NCBI GenBank assembly: GCA_021775315.1
Contig: JAJFIC010000068.1
Location: 29,720 to 93,719, forward strand
Direction: 5' to 3'
DNA length: 64,000 nt
Source of the DNA: Paracoccaceae bacterium
GTDB taxonomy: Bacteria > Pseudomonadota > Alphaproteobacteria > Rhodobacterales > Rhodobacteraceae
Part shown: one piece after another, positions 44,918 through 52,701 of the stretch
Position numbering within the stretch: the stretch's first letter is position 1
Layout: each line of letters begins with the position of its first letter
Made by a program: the position numbers and the translations under genes
The notes under the pieces: generated by a model
Database searches by the model: none
What the model was told of the DNA's origin: nothing
Seen by the model: only the letters and a program-made list of their open reading frames with translations

Positions 44918-44994
44918 TCCTCATCTCCTTCATCAACGTCAACTTCTACCAAATTACCCTCATCGGCAAGTTGCGCAGACGTTTTTGTCCGGCG
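44914..44994 (-). pseudogene. 3' remnant of an ORF cut by the prophage end
   Basis: Twenty-six codons read RRTKTSAQLADEG then NLVEVDVDEGDEE and end in TGA overlapping the next ATG (ATGA). The frame is closed by TAA at the junction with the repeat that starts at 45001, so the N-terminal part is missing. The acidic tail and translational coupling indicate a former real gene. Confidence 0.6.
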
Positions 44995-45000
44995 TTAAAA

Positions 45001-45113
45001 TGTAGCACAAAAAAAAGTGTTGGTGGAAAAACGAAGGAAACGTGTCAGCTCTTTGGGCATGCTAATTGCAGCAAACGTGTTTTGTGAAACAGGGATTAAA
45101 CAGCGGTTTAAAG
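45001..45113. repeat. Repeat copy C, proposed right end of the Mu-like prophage
   Basis: Starts TGTAGC at 45001 (5'-TG, as Mu-type termini), with GAAAAACGAAGGAAACGT at 45027-45044 and AATTGCAGCAAACGTG at 45064-45079. It abuts the truncated ORF on its left and contains the stop codon of the cargo membrane gene (TTA at 45108) on its right. The presence of a host-side cut ORF supports a true element boundary. Confidence 0.65.
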
Positions 45114-45647
45114 TTCTGTAGTGTCCGAACTCTTTGGCATGCCCATATCCTTAAGTACCTCCGGTTTCTTGTCCTCCAGCTCGGCTTCATAACGGGCCAT
45201 TTGAAGATCCATTAGGGAACCCGGTAATTTAAACGAAGCAAGAAAAACAAAAGTAGATACGGTTAGGAACCCACGCTCCAACCAGATCGTAGTTTTGACA
45301 AAGGTGCTTGGAAGCAAAAACATAGACAGTGCTAATCCGAGGGAGATTAGGTAAAAATAGAATAACAGCCGGTGCCTGAATATTTTGTTTCGAACATTTC
45401 TTTTTTTGTGCTGCAAATCCTGCCAGCCATTGGCCGCTTTGATTACCGGATCGGCTATAAAGGTTATCACCGCAATCAGAAACCCGGCGAGAATTGAGAA
45501 TATTGTGACTATTGTGTTGATCGCTTCTTTGTTGCCCGAAATCATTGGCTGCAAATAGTAACCGGCGCTCAGCGATACTATGGCGCCTATCAACAGAACA
45601 GATAGGCGCATCCAATCGATTGTGATTTCTCTTCCAGCCACTTTCAA
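45108..45647 (-). CDS. Cargo membrane protein, four helices
   Basis: The 179-residue protein has four predicted membrane helices at about 14-31, 44-66, 94-113 and 123-142 (LSVLLIGAIVSLSAGYYL, TIVTIFSILAGFLIAVITFI, FYFYLISLGLALSMFLLP, GFLTVSTFVFLASF). A basic loop (HKKRNVRNKIFRHR) between helices 2 and 3 should face the cytoplasm, and a charged cytoplasmic tail follows. It starts one base after the stop of the 311-residue gene, so the two are co-translated. The stop lies inside the prophage end repeat. No family is recognised; a membrane effector of a phage-exclusion pair is a guess from context. Confidence 0.75.
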   Translation of the reverse strand: MKVAGREITIDWMRLSVLLIGAIVSLSAGYYLQPMISGNKEAINTIVTIFSILAGFLIAVITFIADPVIKAANGWQDLQHKKRNVRNKIFRHRLLFYFYLISLGLALSMFLLPSTFVKTTIWLERGFLTVSTFVFLASFKLPGSLMDLQMARYEAELEDKKPEVLKDMGMPKSSDTTEL

Positions 45648-45648
45648 C

Positions 45649-46584
45649 CTAAGCCTCCAATTGGCCTGAATTTCTGAGCTCTGACATAAAAGTATTCAAT
45701 TCATCCCAGACTTCGTCAATATCAACTGTGTTGGCTTCTTTCTCAAGTCGCACATGTTTCTTGACCGCAAGTTCGCCTGGCTTGATGGTTTCACCGTTGC
45801 GCAGTGTAATTAGATAGTCGTGTGCATCCTCGTCCTCGAAAAGCTCCTCTGCGATCCCATCCAAACCTGACTGCGCAGTTTCCAGATCAGAGCCAGGAAC
45901 ACTGAGAAGAACTTTCACCGAGCCTTTGCGGCTGTCGGATATTTGCGAAGCTTTACTCTCTGCGCCCACAACCGCGTCTACCATACTCGAAACAGGCCAA
46001 GAAAGTTTCTGAAAAACAGTACGCGGCCGTCTTTGCTCATCCAACACTACTGACGTCGCTTCATCAATTGCGACGTTTAATCCTACACTGGCAACCCCGT
46101 TCGCTGCTATACGCGCAAGTGTACCTGCGTTGCCCACACGAACAATATCGAATTTTGTTGCGTCTTCGTGAAGTCCGCCTTTCAGAAAAAGACCATGCAA
46201 ATAACTCCTCAACGCCGCTGCGTTTTGTCCGGCACCAAGTGTAATCACATGTTCCCCTTTTATCAGAGCCATGAAATCGGAATTCAGGAAATTTTCGTCA
46301 TTCCCGGGCCTGCGTTCAGCCAAGTTGGATGAAGGTACTTCAACCATACTCACAACACCCACACCTTGCCTCTCGACATATTTGGCGCAGTGAATTGCTA
46401 TGCCATTCTGGCCAAAGTCACGGTGCCGCATACCCATAACAGAAGCACCATCCGAGCGTTCGATAATTCGATCTCTATTGCTGGATAGCCGCCCCCAAAC
46501 CAACCTCAACTGAGCCTCAATATCGTTAACATCTGAGAACCACAAAGCTCTTCGATACTCAAGAAATCGACCAACTTTAGCCAT
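45649..46584 (-). CDS. Cargo soluble protein, 311 residues, unknown family
   Basis: No motif I recognise. The sequence is a soluble alpha/beta protein: RRALWFSDVNDIEAQLRLVW, GIAIHCAKYVERQGVGVVSM, DFMALIKGEHVITLGAGQN, and an acidic C-terminal third ending DEVWDELNTFMSEL. An AGGA site lies eight bases before the ATG. GC content is lower than that of phage structural genes. It is coupled to a four-helix membrane protein one base downstream, at the accessory end of the prophage where lysogenic-conversion genes sit. A defence or superinfection-exclusion role is inferred, not shown. Confidence 0.72.
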   Translation of the reverse strand: MAKVGRFLEYRRALWFSDVNDIEAQLRLVWGRLSSNRDRIIERSDGASVMGMRHRDFGQNGIAIHCAKYVERQGVGVVSMVEVPSSNLAERRPGNDENFLNSDFMALIKGEHVITLGAGQNAAALRSYLHGLFLKGGLHEDATKFDIVRVGNAGTLARIAANGVASVGLNVAIDEATSVVLDEQRRPRTVFQKLSWPVSSMVDAVVGAESKASQISDSRKGSVKVLLSVPGSDLETAQSGLDGIAEELFEDEDAHDYLITLRNGETIKPGELAVKKHVRLEKEANTVDIDEVWDELNTFMSELRNSGQLEA

Positions 46585-46719
46585 GCTAATATCCTAAAAT
46601 AAATTCCTATTGGTCGGAGGCTATCCCAACTTCATCGATTCGTCACGGCTAAGCAAAACTCTAAACTTCTCCCCCTCAACATCCGCCACGCCTTTGCCGC
46701 AGCCAGTAACACCTCCCTG

Positions 46720-47556
46720 TTACCTGCTCCCGATCAACAACTCCGCCCTTGCCCCACGCGCATCATTCGTCTTGCCAATCGTATACGTGGTCGCCACCTC
46801 CTCAATCCTGAACCCAGCAAACACCTCCCTGATCTCCGGCACATCATTGATCGACATCAGAAACCGGCCTTTGATCCCGGCCAGCAGATCCGCGATCCGC
46901 TGGAAATCAGCCCGCTCAAACACCGATTTTCCATAATCGTTCTCACAGCCCCAGTAGGGTGGATCGAGATAGAAGAACGTTTTCGGACTGTCATAGCGCC
47001 TGATGAAATCACCAAAATCCAGACACTCGATTACCACGCCTGAAAGCCTGGAATGCAGATCCTCGAGCATGGGTTCCAGCGTCGTCAGGTTGAACCGGCC
47101 CGGCCGATCCTTTGCGACACCGAAATTCCGCCCAGAAACCTTGCCGCCAAAGGCCGTGCGCTGCAGGTAGAGGAACCTGGCTGCGCGCTCGAGGTCCGTC
47201 AGGGTGTCTGGGTTGGTTTCGACCAGGCGAATGAACTCAACCCGGGTGGTGAGCTGAAACCTCAGCACTTCAAGGAACTGCGGATAGTGCCGCTGCAGGA
47301 TGCGAAACAGATTGGCGATGTCGCGACCATAGTCGTTAATCACTTCGGCTCTGGGGCGCATTGAGCGGCGCAGGAAGATGCCGCCCATGCCAACAAAGGG
47401 CTCGGCATAGGTGTCATGTGGGATGGCGTCGATTATCGCTGTGATGCGCTTTGCCAGATTGCGTTTGCCACCCAACCAGGGCGCGACGGGATTTACGGGT
47501 GTAACGGGGGTTAGAATAGGTCTTTTCATTGGGTCTAGAATCACCGCAGGTTGCAC
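46720..47556 (-). CDS. Phage DNA adenine methylase (Dam/D12 class)
   Basis: The 278-residue protein has the alpha-class N6-adenine methyltransferase motifs in order: PWLGGKRNLAKRI (AdoMet-binding motif X, residues 26-38), AEPFVGMGGIF (motif I) and the catalytic DPPY at 198-201 (YLDPPYWGCEND). It would methylate adenine in phage or host DNA, protecting the phage from restriction. GTG at 47556 and ATG at 47529 are both possible starts; neither has a well-placed ribosome site. It is the last phage-type gene before the cargo pair. Confidence 0.9.
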   Translation of the reverse strand: MQPAVILDPMKRPILTPVTPVNPVAPWLGGKRNLAKRITAIIDAIPHDTYAEPFVGMGGIFLRRSMRPRAEVINDYGRDIANLFRILQRHYPQFLEVLRFQLTTRVEFIRLVETNPDTLTDLERAARFLYLQRTAFGGKVSGRNFGVAKDRPGRFNLTTLEPMLEDLHSRLSGVVIECLDFGDFIRRYDSPKTFFYLDPPYWGCENDYGKSVFERADFQRIADLLAGIKGRFLMSINDVPEIREVFAGFRIEEVATTYTIGKTNDARGARAELLIGSR

Positions 47557-47558
47557 GC

Positions 47559-47574
47559 TCCCACGCGCGTGGGA
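47559..47574. repeat. Perfect 16-bp palindrome before the Dam gene
   Basis: TCCCACGCGCGTGGGA is its own reverse complement. It lies three bases before the GTG start of the methylase and may be a regulator site or cruciform-forming element. No loop is present, so it is not a classical terminator. Confidence 0.5.
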
Positions 47575-47636
47575 AGGGAGCGGCCATTATCCTTGTACTG
47601 GTCGGCGGGGTTGTTCTCACATTCACCCCCGTGTTG

Positions 47637-47656
47637 AAGGGTGCTGAAACACCCTT
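47637..47656 (-). terminator. Hairpin after the PLA2-motif gene
   Basis: AAGGGTG and CACCCTT pair over seven bases with a six-base loop, 20 bases after the stop of the minus-strand gene at 47676. The stem is strong, but no T-run follows on the minus strand, so it could also be a processing or stability hairpin. Confidence 0.4.
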
Positions 47657-47675
47657 TGACCTCCCGTTCAATACC

Positions 47676-47975
47676 CTAGAAACGGCGGTAGCTGGCCCAT
47701 CCGAACAGCCGGACCATCAGCCAGAAAAACCCGGCGAGCCAAATGCACACCCAAACCCGGCCGGTCGTTTCAACACGGCTGGCGTCTCGCAGCATCGCTT
47801 GGAAGAACTTGCGATCACAGACAGCTCGCGCGGGATAACCACGGGCATATCCTTCGTCGTGCTTTTCCCAACCGGCCTCGCTAAAGAACAAGGCGCTGAG
47901 GCGGGTCAGAATGGCCCTGACAGGTGCCGGAAACCATATGGGACCAAGCCCGTTACCCATTGGAGGTTTTTGCAT
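47676..47975 (-). CDS. Phage protein with PLA2-like HD..Y/CD..F motif and C-terminal membrane helix
   Basis: Start at 47975 (MQKPPMGNG) gives 99 residues. Residues 36-62 read WEKHDEGYARGYPARAVCDR then KFFQAML, which resembles the secreted phospholipase A2 helix pair (HD-x-x-Y and CD-x-x-F), with His39-Asp40 in place. A hydrophobic helix follows at about 74-93 (VWVCIWLAGFFWLMVRLFGW). The first PLA2 disulfide cysteine is missing. It overlaps the upstream gene by 23 bases. A membrane-active phage enzyme is possible; I am not certain of the family. Confidence 0.6.
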   Translation of the reverse strand: MQKPPMGNGLGPIWFPAPVRAILTRLSALFFSEAGWEKHDEGYARGYPARAVCDRKFFQAMLRDASRVETTGRVWVCIWLAGFFWLMVRLFGWASYRRF

Positions 47976-48291
47976 CCTTGCGCCCGGTCTTTTCCGGCGT
48001 GCCGTTTTCAAGCATGCTGTGCGCCTGAAACTGAACATGTGGGGCCCAGCGGAATGGAAGCCGCTTTTGGATCAGCACGATGTCCTCTGTGGTGATACTG
48101 AATGACTTAGCAGAGTACAGCATCATCGCCAGCTCACCGGCGCGCAAAGGGTTGTCAGAGGAAAGCTTGCCCTCTGGCACAGGCGTCGCACATGAGGATG
48201 CCGCCACATGGCCCAGCGTAAGCGCCTGTCCGAGCTCGTCGATATCTGAGCCGGTCAGGTCAGTGATTTTTTGTGAAAAGTCGATGTTCAT
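47953..48291 (-). CDS. Phage hypothetical protein (112 residues)
   Basis: ATG at 48291 (NIDFSQKITDLTGSDIDELG) is preceded by AAAGGTAAG. The product is helical (ELAMMLYSAKSFSITTEDIVLIQKRLP) with a basic C-terminal tail. It lies between the fibre-associated genes and the PLA2-motif gene, a place where tail-fibre accessory or lysis genes occur. No family recognised. Confidence 0.65.
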   Translation of the reverse strand: MNIDFSQKITDLTGSDIDELGQALTLGHVAASSCATPVPEGKLSSDNPLRAGELAMMLYSAKSFSITTEDIVLIQKRLPFRWAPHVQFQAHSMLENGTPEKTGRKDAKTSNG

Positions 48292-48316
48292 GTTCTTACC
48301 TTTTCGATGTTTAGGG

Positions 48317-48673
48317 TTAGAGGATGGTGACGTTTGACACGACGGGCGCGGCGACAGCGGCATCAAGCCGCTCGGCCAACTTGTCCTCGGTTGCTTGTTT
48401 GAAACCGGGTTCCAGAATCTCGGCCCAACCAAGGATCATGGCTTTCTTGTCGTCATCGCTTGCGGCTGAAATCGCCGATATATCTACGTAGGTTTCGACG
48501 TTGGTTGGTTTCGGAAGACTGAGCGATCCATAGACATCCTTGATCTGATCGCCTTCACTGACTTCACAGCGCCAGTGAATTTGCTCAATCACATTTTCAA
48601 ACGTGTCTCCCGCCTCGGACGTGTAGGATTCAAGAACCTTTGCGTTGAGTTTCCAAGTGAAGGTTTTTGCCAT
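48317..48673 (-). CDS. Phage hypothetical protein (118 residues)
   Basis: The protein (AKTFTWKLNAKVLESYTSEA, EQIHWRCEVSEGDQIKDVYG) has a compact beta-rich N-terminal half and a helical C-terminus. Similar small proteins often follow tail-fibre genes in siphophages of Alphaproteobacteria. It is 19 bases after the fibre gene on the same strand. Function unknown. Confidence 0.68.
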   Translation of the reverse strand: MAKTFTWKLNAKVLESYTSEAGDTFENVIEQIHWRCEVSEGDQIKDVYGSLSLPKPTNVETYVDISAISAASDDDKKAMILGWAEILEPGFKQATEDKLAERLDAAVAAPVVSNVTIL

Positions 48674-48691
48674 TTGCTTTCCTTTTTGGGG

Positions 48692-49828
48692 TTATGCGCT
48701 GACGGCCATAGCGCCGCTGTTATTCCACAACTGACCTGTGTTGGATGGATCGCTTGTTGGAAGGGCTGACATCATTACGACTGTCGAACCGATATCCAGA
48801 TCACCACCATGGGGTTGAAGGTTGAGCGGCTTGGCTGCCGTGCCACTAGTTGTGCCATCTGTGACCTGAATAATCATTCCACTCGCAGCTTCGGCAATAT
48901 ACAGGCTGTGAAGATTGCCACTATCCGCTTGGAATTGTGCGTTCGATGCAATGTCGTATTCTGAAATTGAGACTGGTCGTCCAGACGGACCGATTACGTT
49001 CAGGTATGCGTGGCCGGATGTTCCGTTGATTGTTATCTTTCGGCTGCTGTCAATCCTCAGTGCTTCGGCACCGTTGGCTTCAAAGTAAACCTCATTCGCA
49101 TCTGTAAAGCCAATCTTACCAGCCTCAGCGGCGTTCACATAAGCTCTGATTATAGCGTCACCCGCTCCCGTTGAGCGTAGGCGTAGTTCGGCGGCAGTAT
49201 TTGCAACTTCAAGCCTCGCTCCCGGTGAAATAGTGCCGACGCCGACATTACCGGTTGTAGTGAGGGTTGTGAACGCCCCCGTGCTGGGCGTGCCCGCGCC
49301 GATTGTGACACCGTTGATTGACCCGCCTGTGATCGCGACTGAAGCCGGGTTGTAGGCCGCCGCCATGGCTTTTTGCGCCCAGTGAAAGGCTGAATACTTG
49401 CCCGGCTCAACGGCCACATCCTCGGCTTCCTCGGCCCATAGCTGGGCGAGTGCTGCGTATTGCGCGGCGCTGAAATCAACGTCCGGCGCATCCGCGACCG
49501 AAACCGAAAGCACGTCTTCAAGGCGAACATTCACACCGTCCTGAAGCTGGAGCAGGCCAAGGGAAAACGACTTTGTGCCACCGGCGTCAGCCAGCTTTGC
49601 AGTTACGCTGTACCAGGTGTTTCGAATGCCGCGATCATTGGGCCAAAGATTAATGGAGATCGAGCCGGTTCCATCCGTCAGGGTGGTGATAACAGCGGGA
49701 ATGACGGCCGCGTCATCAATGGCATCTGTATCAATTGCTGAAAGCAGAAACTCAACAATGCAAGAGGCGGGGTTTGTGTCATCTGGAAGCGGCAGGCGAC
49801 CGCTGACATTTACTGTCGTGAGGGCCAT
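48692..49828 (-). CDS. Tail fibre protein
   Basis: The 378-residue protein has an N-terminal attachment region and a middle and C-terminal part rich in short Gly/Thr/Ser repeats (ITGGSINGVTIGAGTPSTGAF, TTTGNVGVGTISPGARLEVA) typical of trimeric beta-helical fibres that bind the host surface. It follows the tip protein by about 120 bases. The receptor is not predictable. Such genes are the most variable part of Mu-like phages. Confidence 0.82.
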   Translation of the reverse strand: MALTTVNVSGRLPLPDDTNPASCIVEFLLSAIDTDAIDDAAVIPAVITTLTDGTGSISINLWPNDRGIRNTWYSVTAKLADAGGTKSFSLGLLQLQDGVNVRLEDVLSVSVADAPDVDFSAAQYAALAQLWAEEAEDVAVEPGKYSAFHWAQKAMAAAYNPASVAITGGSINGVTIGAGTPSTGAFTTLTTTGNVGVGTISPGARLEVANTAAELRLRSTGAGDAIIRAYVNAAEAGKIGFTDANEVYFEANGAEALRIDSSRKITINGTSGHAYLNVIGPSGRPVSISEYDIASNAQFQADSGNLHSLYIAEAASGMIIQVTDGTTSGTAAKPLNLQPHGGDLDIGSTVVMMSALPTSDPSNTGQLWNNSGAMAVSA

Positions 49829-49951
49829 GTGATGTTCCTTTCATTCGGTTGGGTCAAAATGCGACCTGTTAAGCTGCGCCTGGTGTGTGAATGCCAGCGA
49901 CTGGTCCGGCATCGGATTTGCTGGGTTTCAAATTGTGACAGGGTCATCGGT

Positions 49952-52282
49952 TCACCTCTTTGTTTCCAGAGACCACAGATTGCGTTCTTCGATTTCCATG
50001 GGGGTCGAGATATTGCTGCCGGTGGTGTAGCGGGCCTCTAAAACCATATCGACGTCCGTGTCGGTGACGCCGTTTGTCAGCACGAACGAATAGGTAATCA
50101 GATTGTCCCACACCCAAGCGAGTTCATAGCCGCCGCCAAAATCCCGGTAGACAAAACCGCCATTGGTGTTCAGCGTGCGCTTAACCACGCCATCGAGCTT
50201 GACGCGGATTTCCAACTCTTCCATGCCATGCGCCGTCATGCTGAAGCCGACGATCAGATCATTGCCGTCAATATTAATCGTGTTGGTTCTGAGCGCCTGC
50301 CAGGCCGTCGTGATGGCCAATGCCGCAGCGGTATAACCAGCATATCGGTTTGAAATCGCCCCGCTGGCCACGTCGACTGTTTCGATCTTAAGATCAGCCG
50401 TGGTGGCCGCCAACCAGCCGGTCCAGGACGTTTGTCGATCGACAACCAAACGGGCGCGAGCCTCATATTCAACACCGGGCAAAATCCCGTCTGAAACTTT
50501 GACACCATCGGCGTCAAAATCATGGGTTGAGCCTGAAGCCACCGCCACCCCGCTGGCCTTTATGCGCACCTGCCAGCGCAAGGCGCGCACATCATCAAGA
50601 TTGGCGCTTGTCCAGGACAGCTGAACCGCTGGTCGCCGGTCCACGGAGGCCGCGTCCTTGACGGTAGTTGCTGCGAGCGCAAAGCCCGGCACGGTTTGCG
50701 CGGCCGGGGGTGTGCGGCCTGAAGGCGCGACACTGGTTGGCAGCATGTCGCCACTAACCCAGTCATAATCAGCATTGTCGCGCTCGCGGATTGCAATGGC
50801 CTGATTGCAATTGGAAAGATGATCCTCAATCTGGGAGACTTCAAATTCCTTGGCGACATAGCCGTTGCGGGTAGACGTCCAGGACACAGTATCAAGGGGT
50901 TCCAGTATCGCTGCATCTGGTGGCAAGAAGATGTTGTGGCGACGAAACCGGCGTTCTTCTTTGATATAGGCTTCCATCAGGCGCTGAACCTGATCGGAAT
51001 TTGACACGGCGGGCAATTGCAACGCGGCGACCAGACGCCGGTTCTGATCCTCAGTCTCGTAAGTCGCGTTGTAGCGTGGTGGTGCGTCCTTTGTGGCCCA
51101 AAAGCTGTCGGGCTCAGGATAGGTGGCCTGCACCCCGTTATAGGTCGCCTCAAGTCCCGGAAACGGATCAAAGCTCTGTTCTTTGGTCACGATGATATCG
51201 TCATCAGTCAGGTAATAAACCGGCAGACCGGGACCCCCGGTGCGGGTTTTCCAGATGCCACCCATCTCAACTGTTTGGCCCGAACAAGCTTTGTCGAGCT
51301 CATCAATAATGTCAGCCGGTGCCTGATCGACGGCAACTTCAAGCCCGGCCTGATATTGTGCTGTGGCCTCGCCATCTGCCACCACGTCACAGACGTTCAT
51401 TGCGGCAAACCAATTGGAAAGCGGCAGATCCTCTTCAGCCGCTTCCCCGCCCCAGATATTGCCATCGGGCAAGGTCAGGCCGCGCAGGATATTGTATTTG
51501 TGGACTTGTGGATTGGTGGTTTGTTCCCAGGTGGCAGGATCGGCCCATCGATGGCTGCCGGTGCCACCGACACTGGTATCAAGACGCGGATCATAAAGTG
51601 GGATGCCGTCAAACTCGCATATGACCTTTGGCACCTGAGAAAACCGCTCGCGGTTAAACCGAAAGGTAAACAGGCCGTATGGCACGCCGGTGCCCACCAT
51701 GTCGGCCGTCCATGGGTAATCTGGATCAGCACCAAAGGTGGCCAGCATGAACGGGTCAGCCACGGTCTGACTGCCATCATAGAATTTGACCCAGCCGTAA
51801 TCCGTGCCGCTCTCGCGAAACTCAAGGATCGGATAGCCAAAATCGGCGTGGGCGACAGTATCAAGCGTCACATATTCATCATTGATCATGACCCGGTTGA
51901 GTGACGTGCCAGGCATATCGCCAAAATCCCGCACCAGCGTCAGATAGGCGTTTGGCGTGCCACCAGCTGAGCCATGGGAATAAGGAGGGGATGTCTTGTT
52001 GCCAGCCGAGGCGATGCGCCCCAGCATGAAGGTCTGGGCGTTGGTCCCACCACCACTTGGGTATTCGCTGCGGATGCCCGGCTGGGTTGGTTTGGGCTGC
52101 ATGGCGCGTGCCAGGGCTGACAGGGCCACAGTGGCCAGCAGACGAAAGCCGAGTGAGTTTATGGCCAAACCAGCAATGGTGAACGTTCCCGGCCCGACCA
52201 AAAGGCCAAGAAGCATTGGTCCCGCATTGGCTGGAAGCGGTGCGGCCAGAAACAAAGCACAGAGAAACAGAAACCATCTCAT
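49952..52282 (-). CDS. Tail tip/host-specificity protein (lambda J-like)
   Basis: The 776-residue protein begins with a hydrophobic segment, then a domain with RLLATVALSALARAMQPKPTQ and the conserved tip-protein text (PYSHGSAGGTPNAYLTLVRDFGD, FNRERFSQVPKVICEFDG), and ends with fibronectin-like beta domains (AVQLSWTSANLDDVRALRWQV). This is the baseplate hub/tip role of siphophages, corresponding to lambda gpJ. It overlaps the peptidase gene by four bases. Host range may be set here and in the fibre. Confidence 0.82.
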   Translation of the reverse strand: MRWFLFLCALFLAAPLPANAGPMLLGLLVGPGTFTIAGLAINSLGFRLLATVALSALARAMQPKPTQPGIRSEYPSGGGTNAQTFMLGRIASAGNKTSPPYSHGSAGGTPNAYLTLVRDFGDMPGTSLNRVMINDEYVTLDTVAHADFGYPILEFRESGTDYGWVKFYDGSQTVADPFMLATFGADPDYPWTADMVGTGVPYGLFTFRFNRERFSQVPKVICEFDGIPLYDPRLDTSVGGTGSHRWADPATWEQTTNPQVHKYNILRGLTLPDGNIWGGEAAEEDLPLSNWFAAMNVCDVVADGEATAQYQAGLEVAVDQAPADIIDELDKACSGQTVEMGGIWKTRTGGPGLPVYYLTDDDIIVTKEQSFDPFPGLEATYNGVQATYPEPDSFWATKDAPPRYNATYETEDQNRRLVAALQLPAVSNSDQVQRLMEAYIKEERRFRRHNIFLPPDAAILEPLDTVSWTSTRNGYVAKEFEVSQIEDHLSNCNQAIAIRERDNADYDWVSGDMLPTSVAPSGRTPPAAQTVPGFALAATTVKDAASVDRRPAVQLSWTSANLDDVRALRWQVRIKASGVAVASGSTHDFDADGVKVSDGILPGVEYEARARLVVDRQTSWTGWLAATTADLKIETVDVASGAISNRYAGYTAAALAITTAWQALRTNTINIDGNDLIVGFSMTAHGMEELEIRVKLDGVVKRTLNTNGGFVYRDFGGGYELAWVWDNLITYSFVLTNGVTDTDVDMVLEARYTTGSNISTPMEIEERNLWSLETKR

Positions 52283-52701
52283 ATCCGAAACACCCTGACA
52301 GCGCTTAAGAGCGGCAACACGGCCTGACCGTCTGGATGGCGCACAAAGATATGCTCACCCTGCACCAGACCAAAGGCGAGGCCGTCCTCTGAGCTCAGCA
52401 GCGCGATATCACCCACTTGCGCCATGGACACCGGCACCTCAGACAGATGCGCTTCAGACAGGGCAACCAGATCCCTGAACCCGGCCTTTTTAAGCTGCTT
52501 AAAGCCGCCTTTAAGGGTGGTGTAATTGCCCGCAAAACTTGCTGACAGATCCTCGCCGGTCATTGCTTCAATGGCCCCAGCGACAAACAGCGCGCAATCC
52601 ATCTGGCCCGGCGCAAACGGGGTTTGTCTCACGGAGCCAAGATAGATGGAAAGACGGTGATGCCAGTCAGAAAGTCGTTTCATATTAGGAGGTCGGGTCA
52701 T
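52279..52701 (-). CDS. NlpC/P60-like tail peptidase (DUF6950-like)
   Basis: ATG at 52701 overlaps the upstream stop by four bases (ATGA). The 140-residue protein has the nucleophile in APGQMDCALFVAGAIEAMTG (Cys36) and the GDIALL pattern of phage NlpC/P60 cysteine peptidases. Such tail-tip enzymes cut peptidoglycan during DNA entry, as lambda gpK does. The catalytic histidine is probably in the QGEHIFVRHPDG segment. It lies directly upstream of the tip gene, as expected. Confidence 0.78.
   Translation of the reverse strand: MTRPPNMKRLSDWHHRLSIYLGSVRQTPFAPGQMDCALFVAGAIEAMTGEDLSASFAGNYTTLKGGFKQLKKAGFRDLVALSEAHLSEVPVSMAQVGDIALLSSEDGLAFGLVQGEHIFVRHPDGQAVLPLLSAVRVFRI

Noticed and set aside
42898..45113. 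Integron-like gene cassettes, because gene stops fall inside repeated sequences
   Set aside because: The repeats lack paired core sites (GTTRRRY/RYYYAAC) and the folded inverted symmetry of attC sites, and no integron integrase is present. Mu-like ends explain the TG terminus and cut ORF better.
46610..46936. Plus-strand 108-codon frame opposite the end of the Dam gene
   Set aside because: Antisense to the conserved methylase C-terminus, with Ser/Pro-rich low-information translation.
49829..49951. Possible 23-codon gene between tip and fibre genes
   Set aside because: Too short and without a clear ribosome site; likely the leader of the fibre gene.
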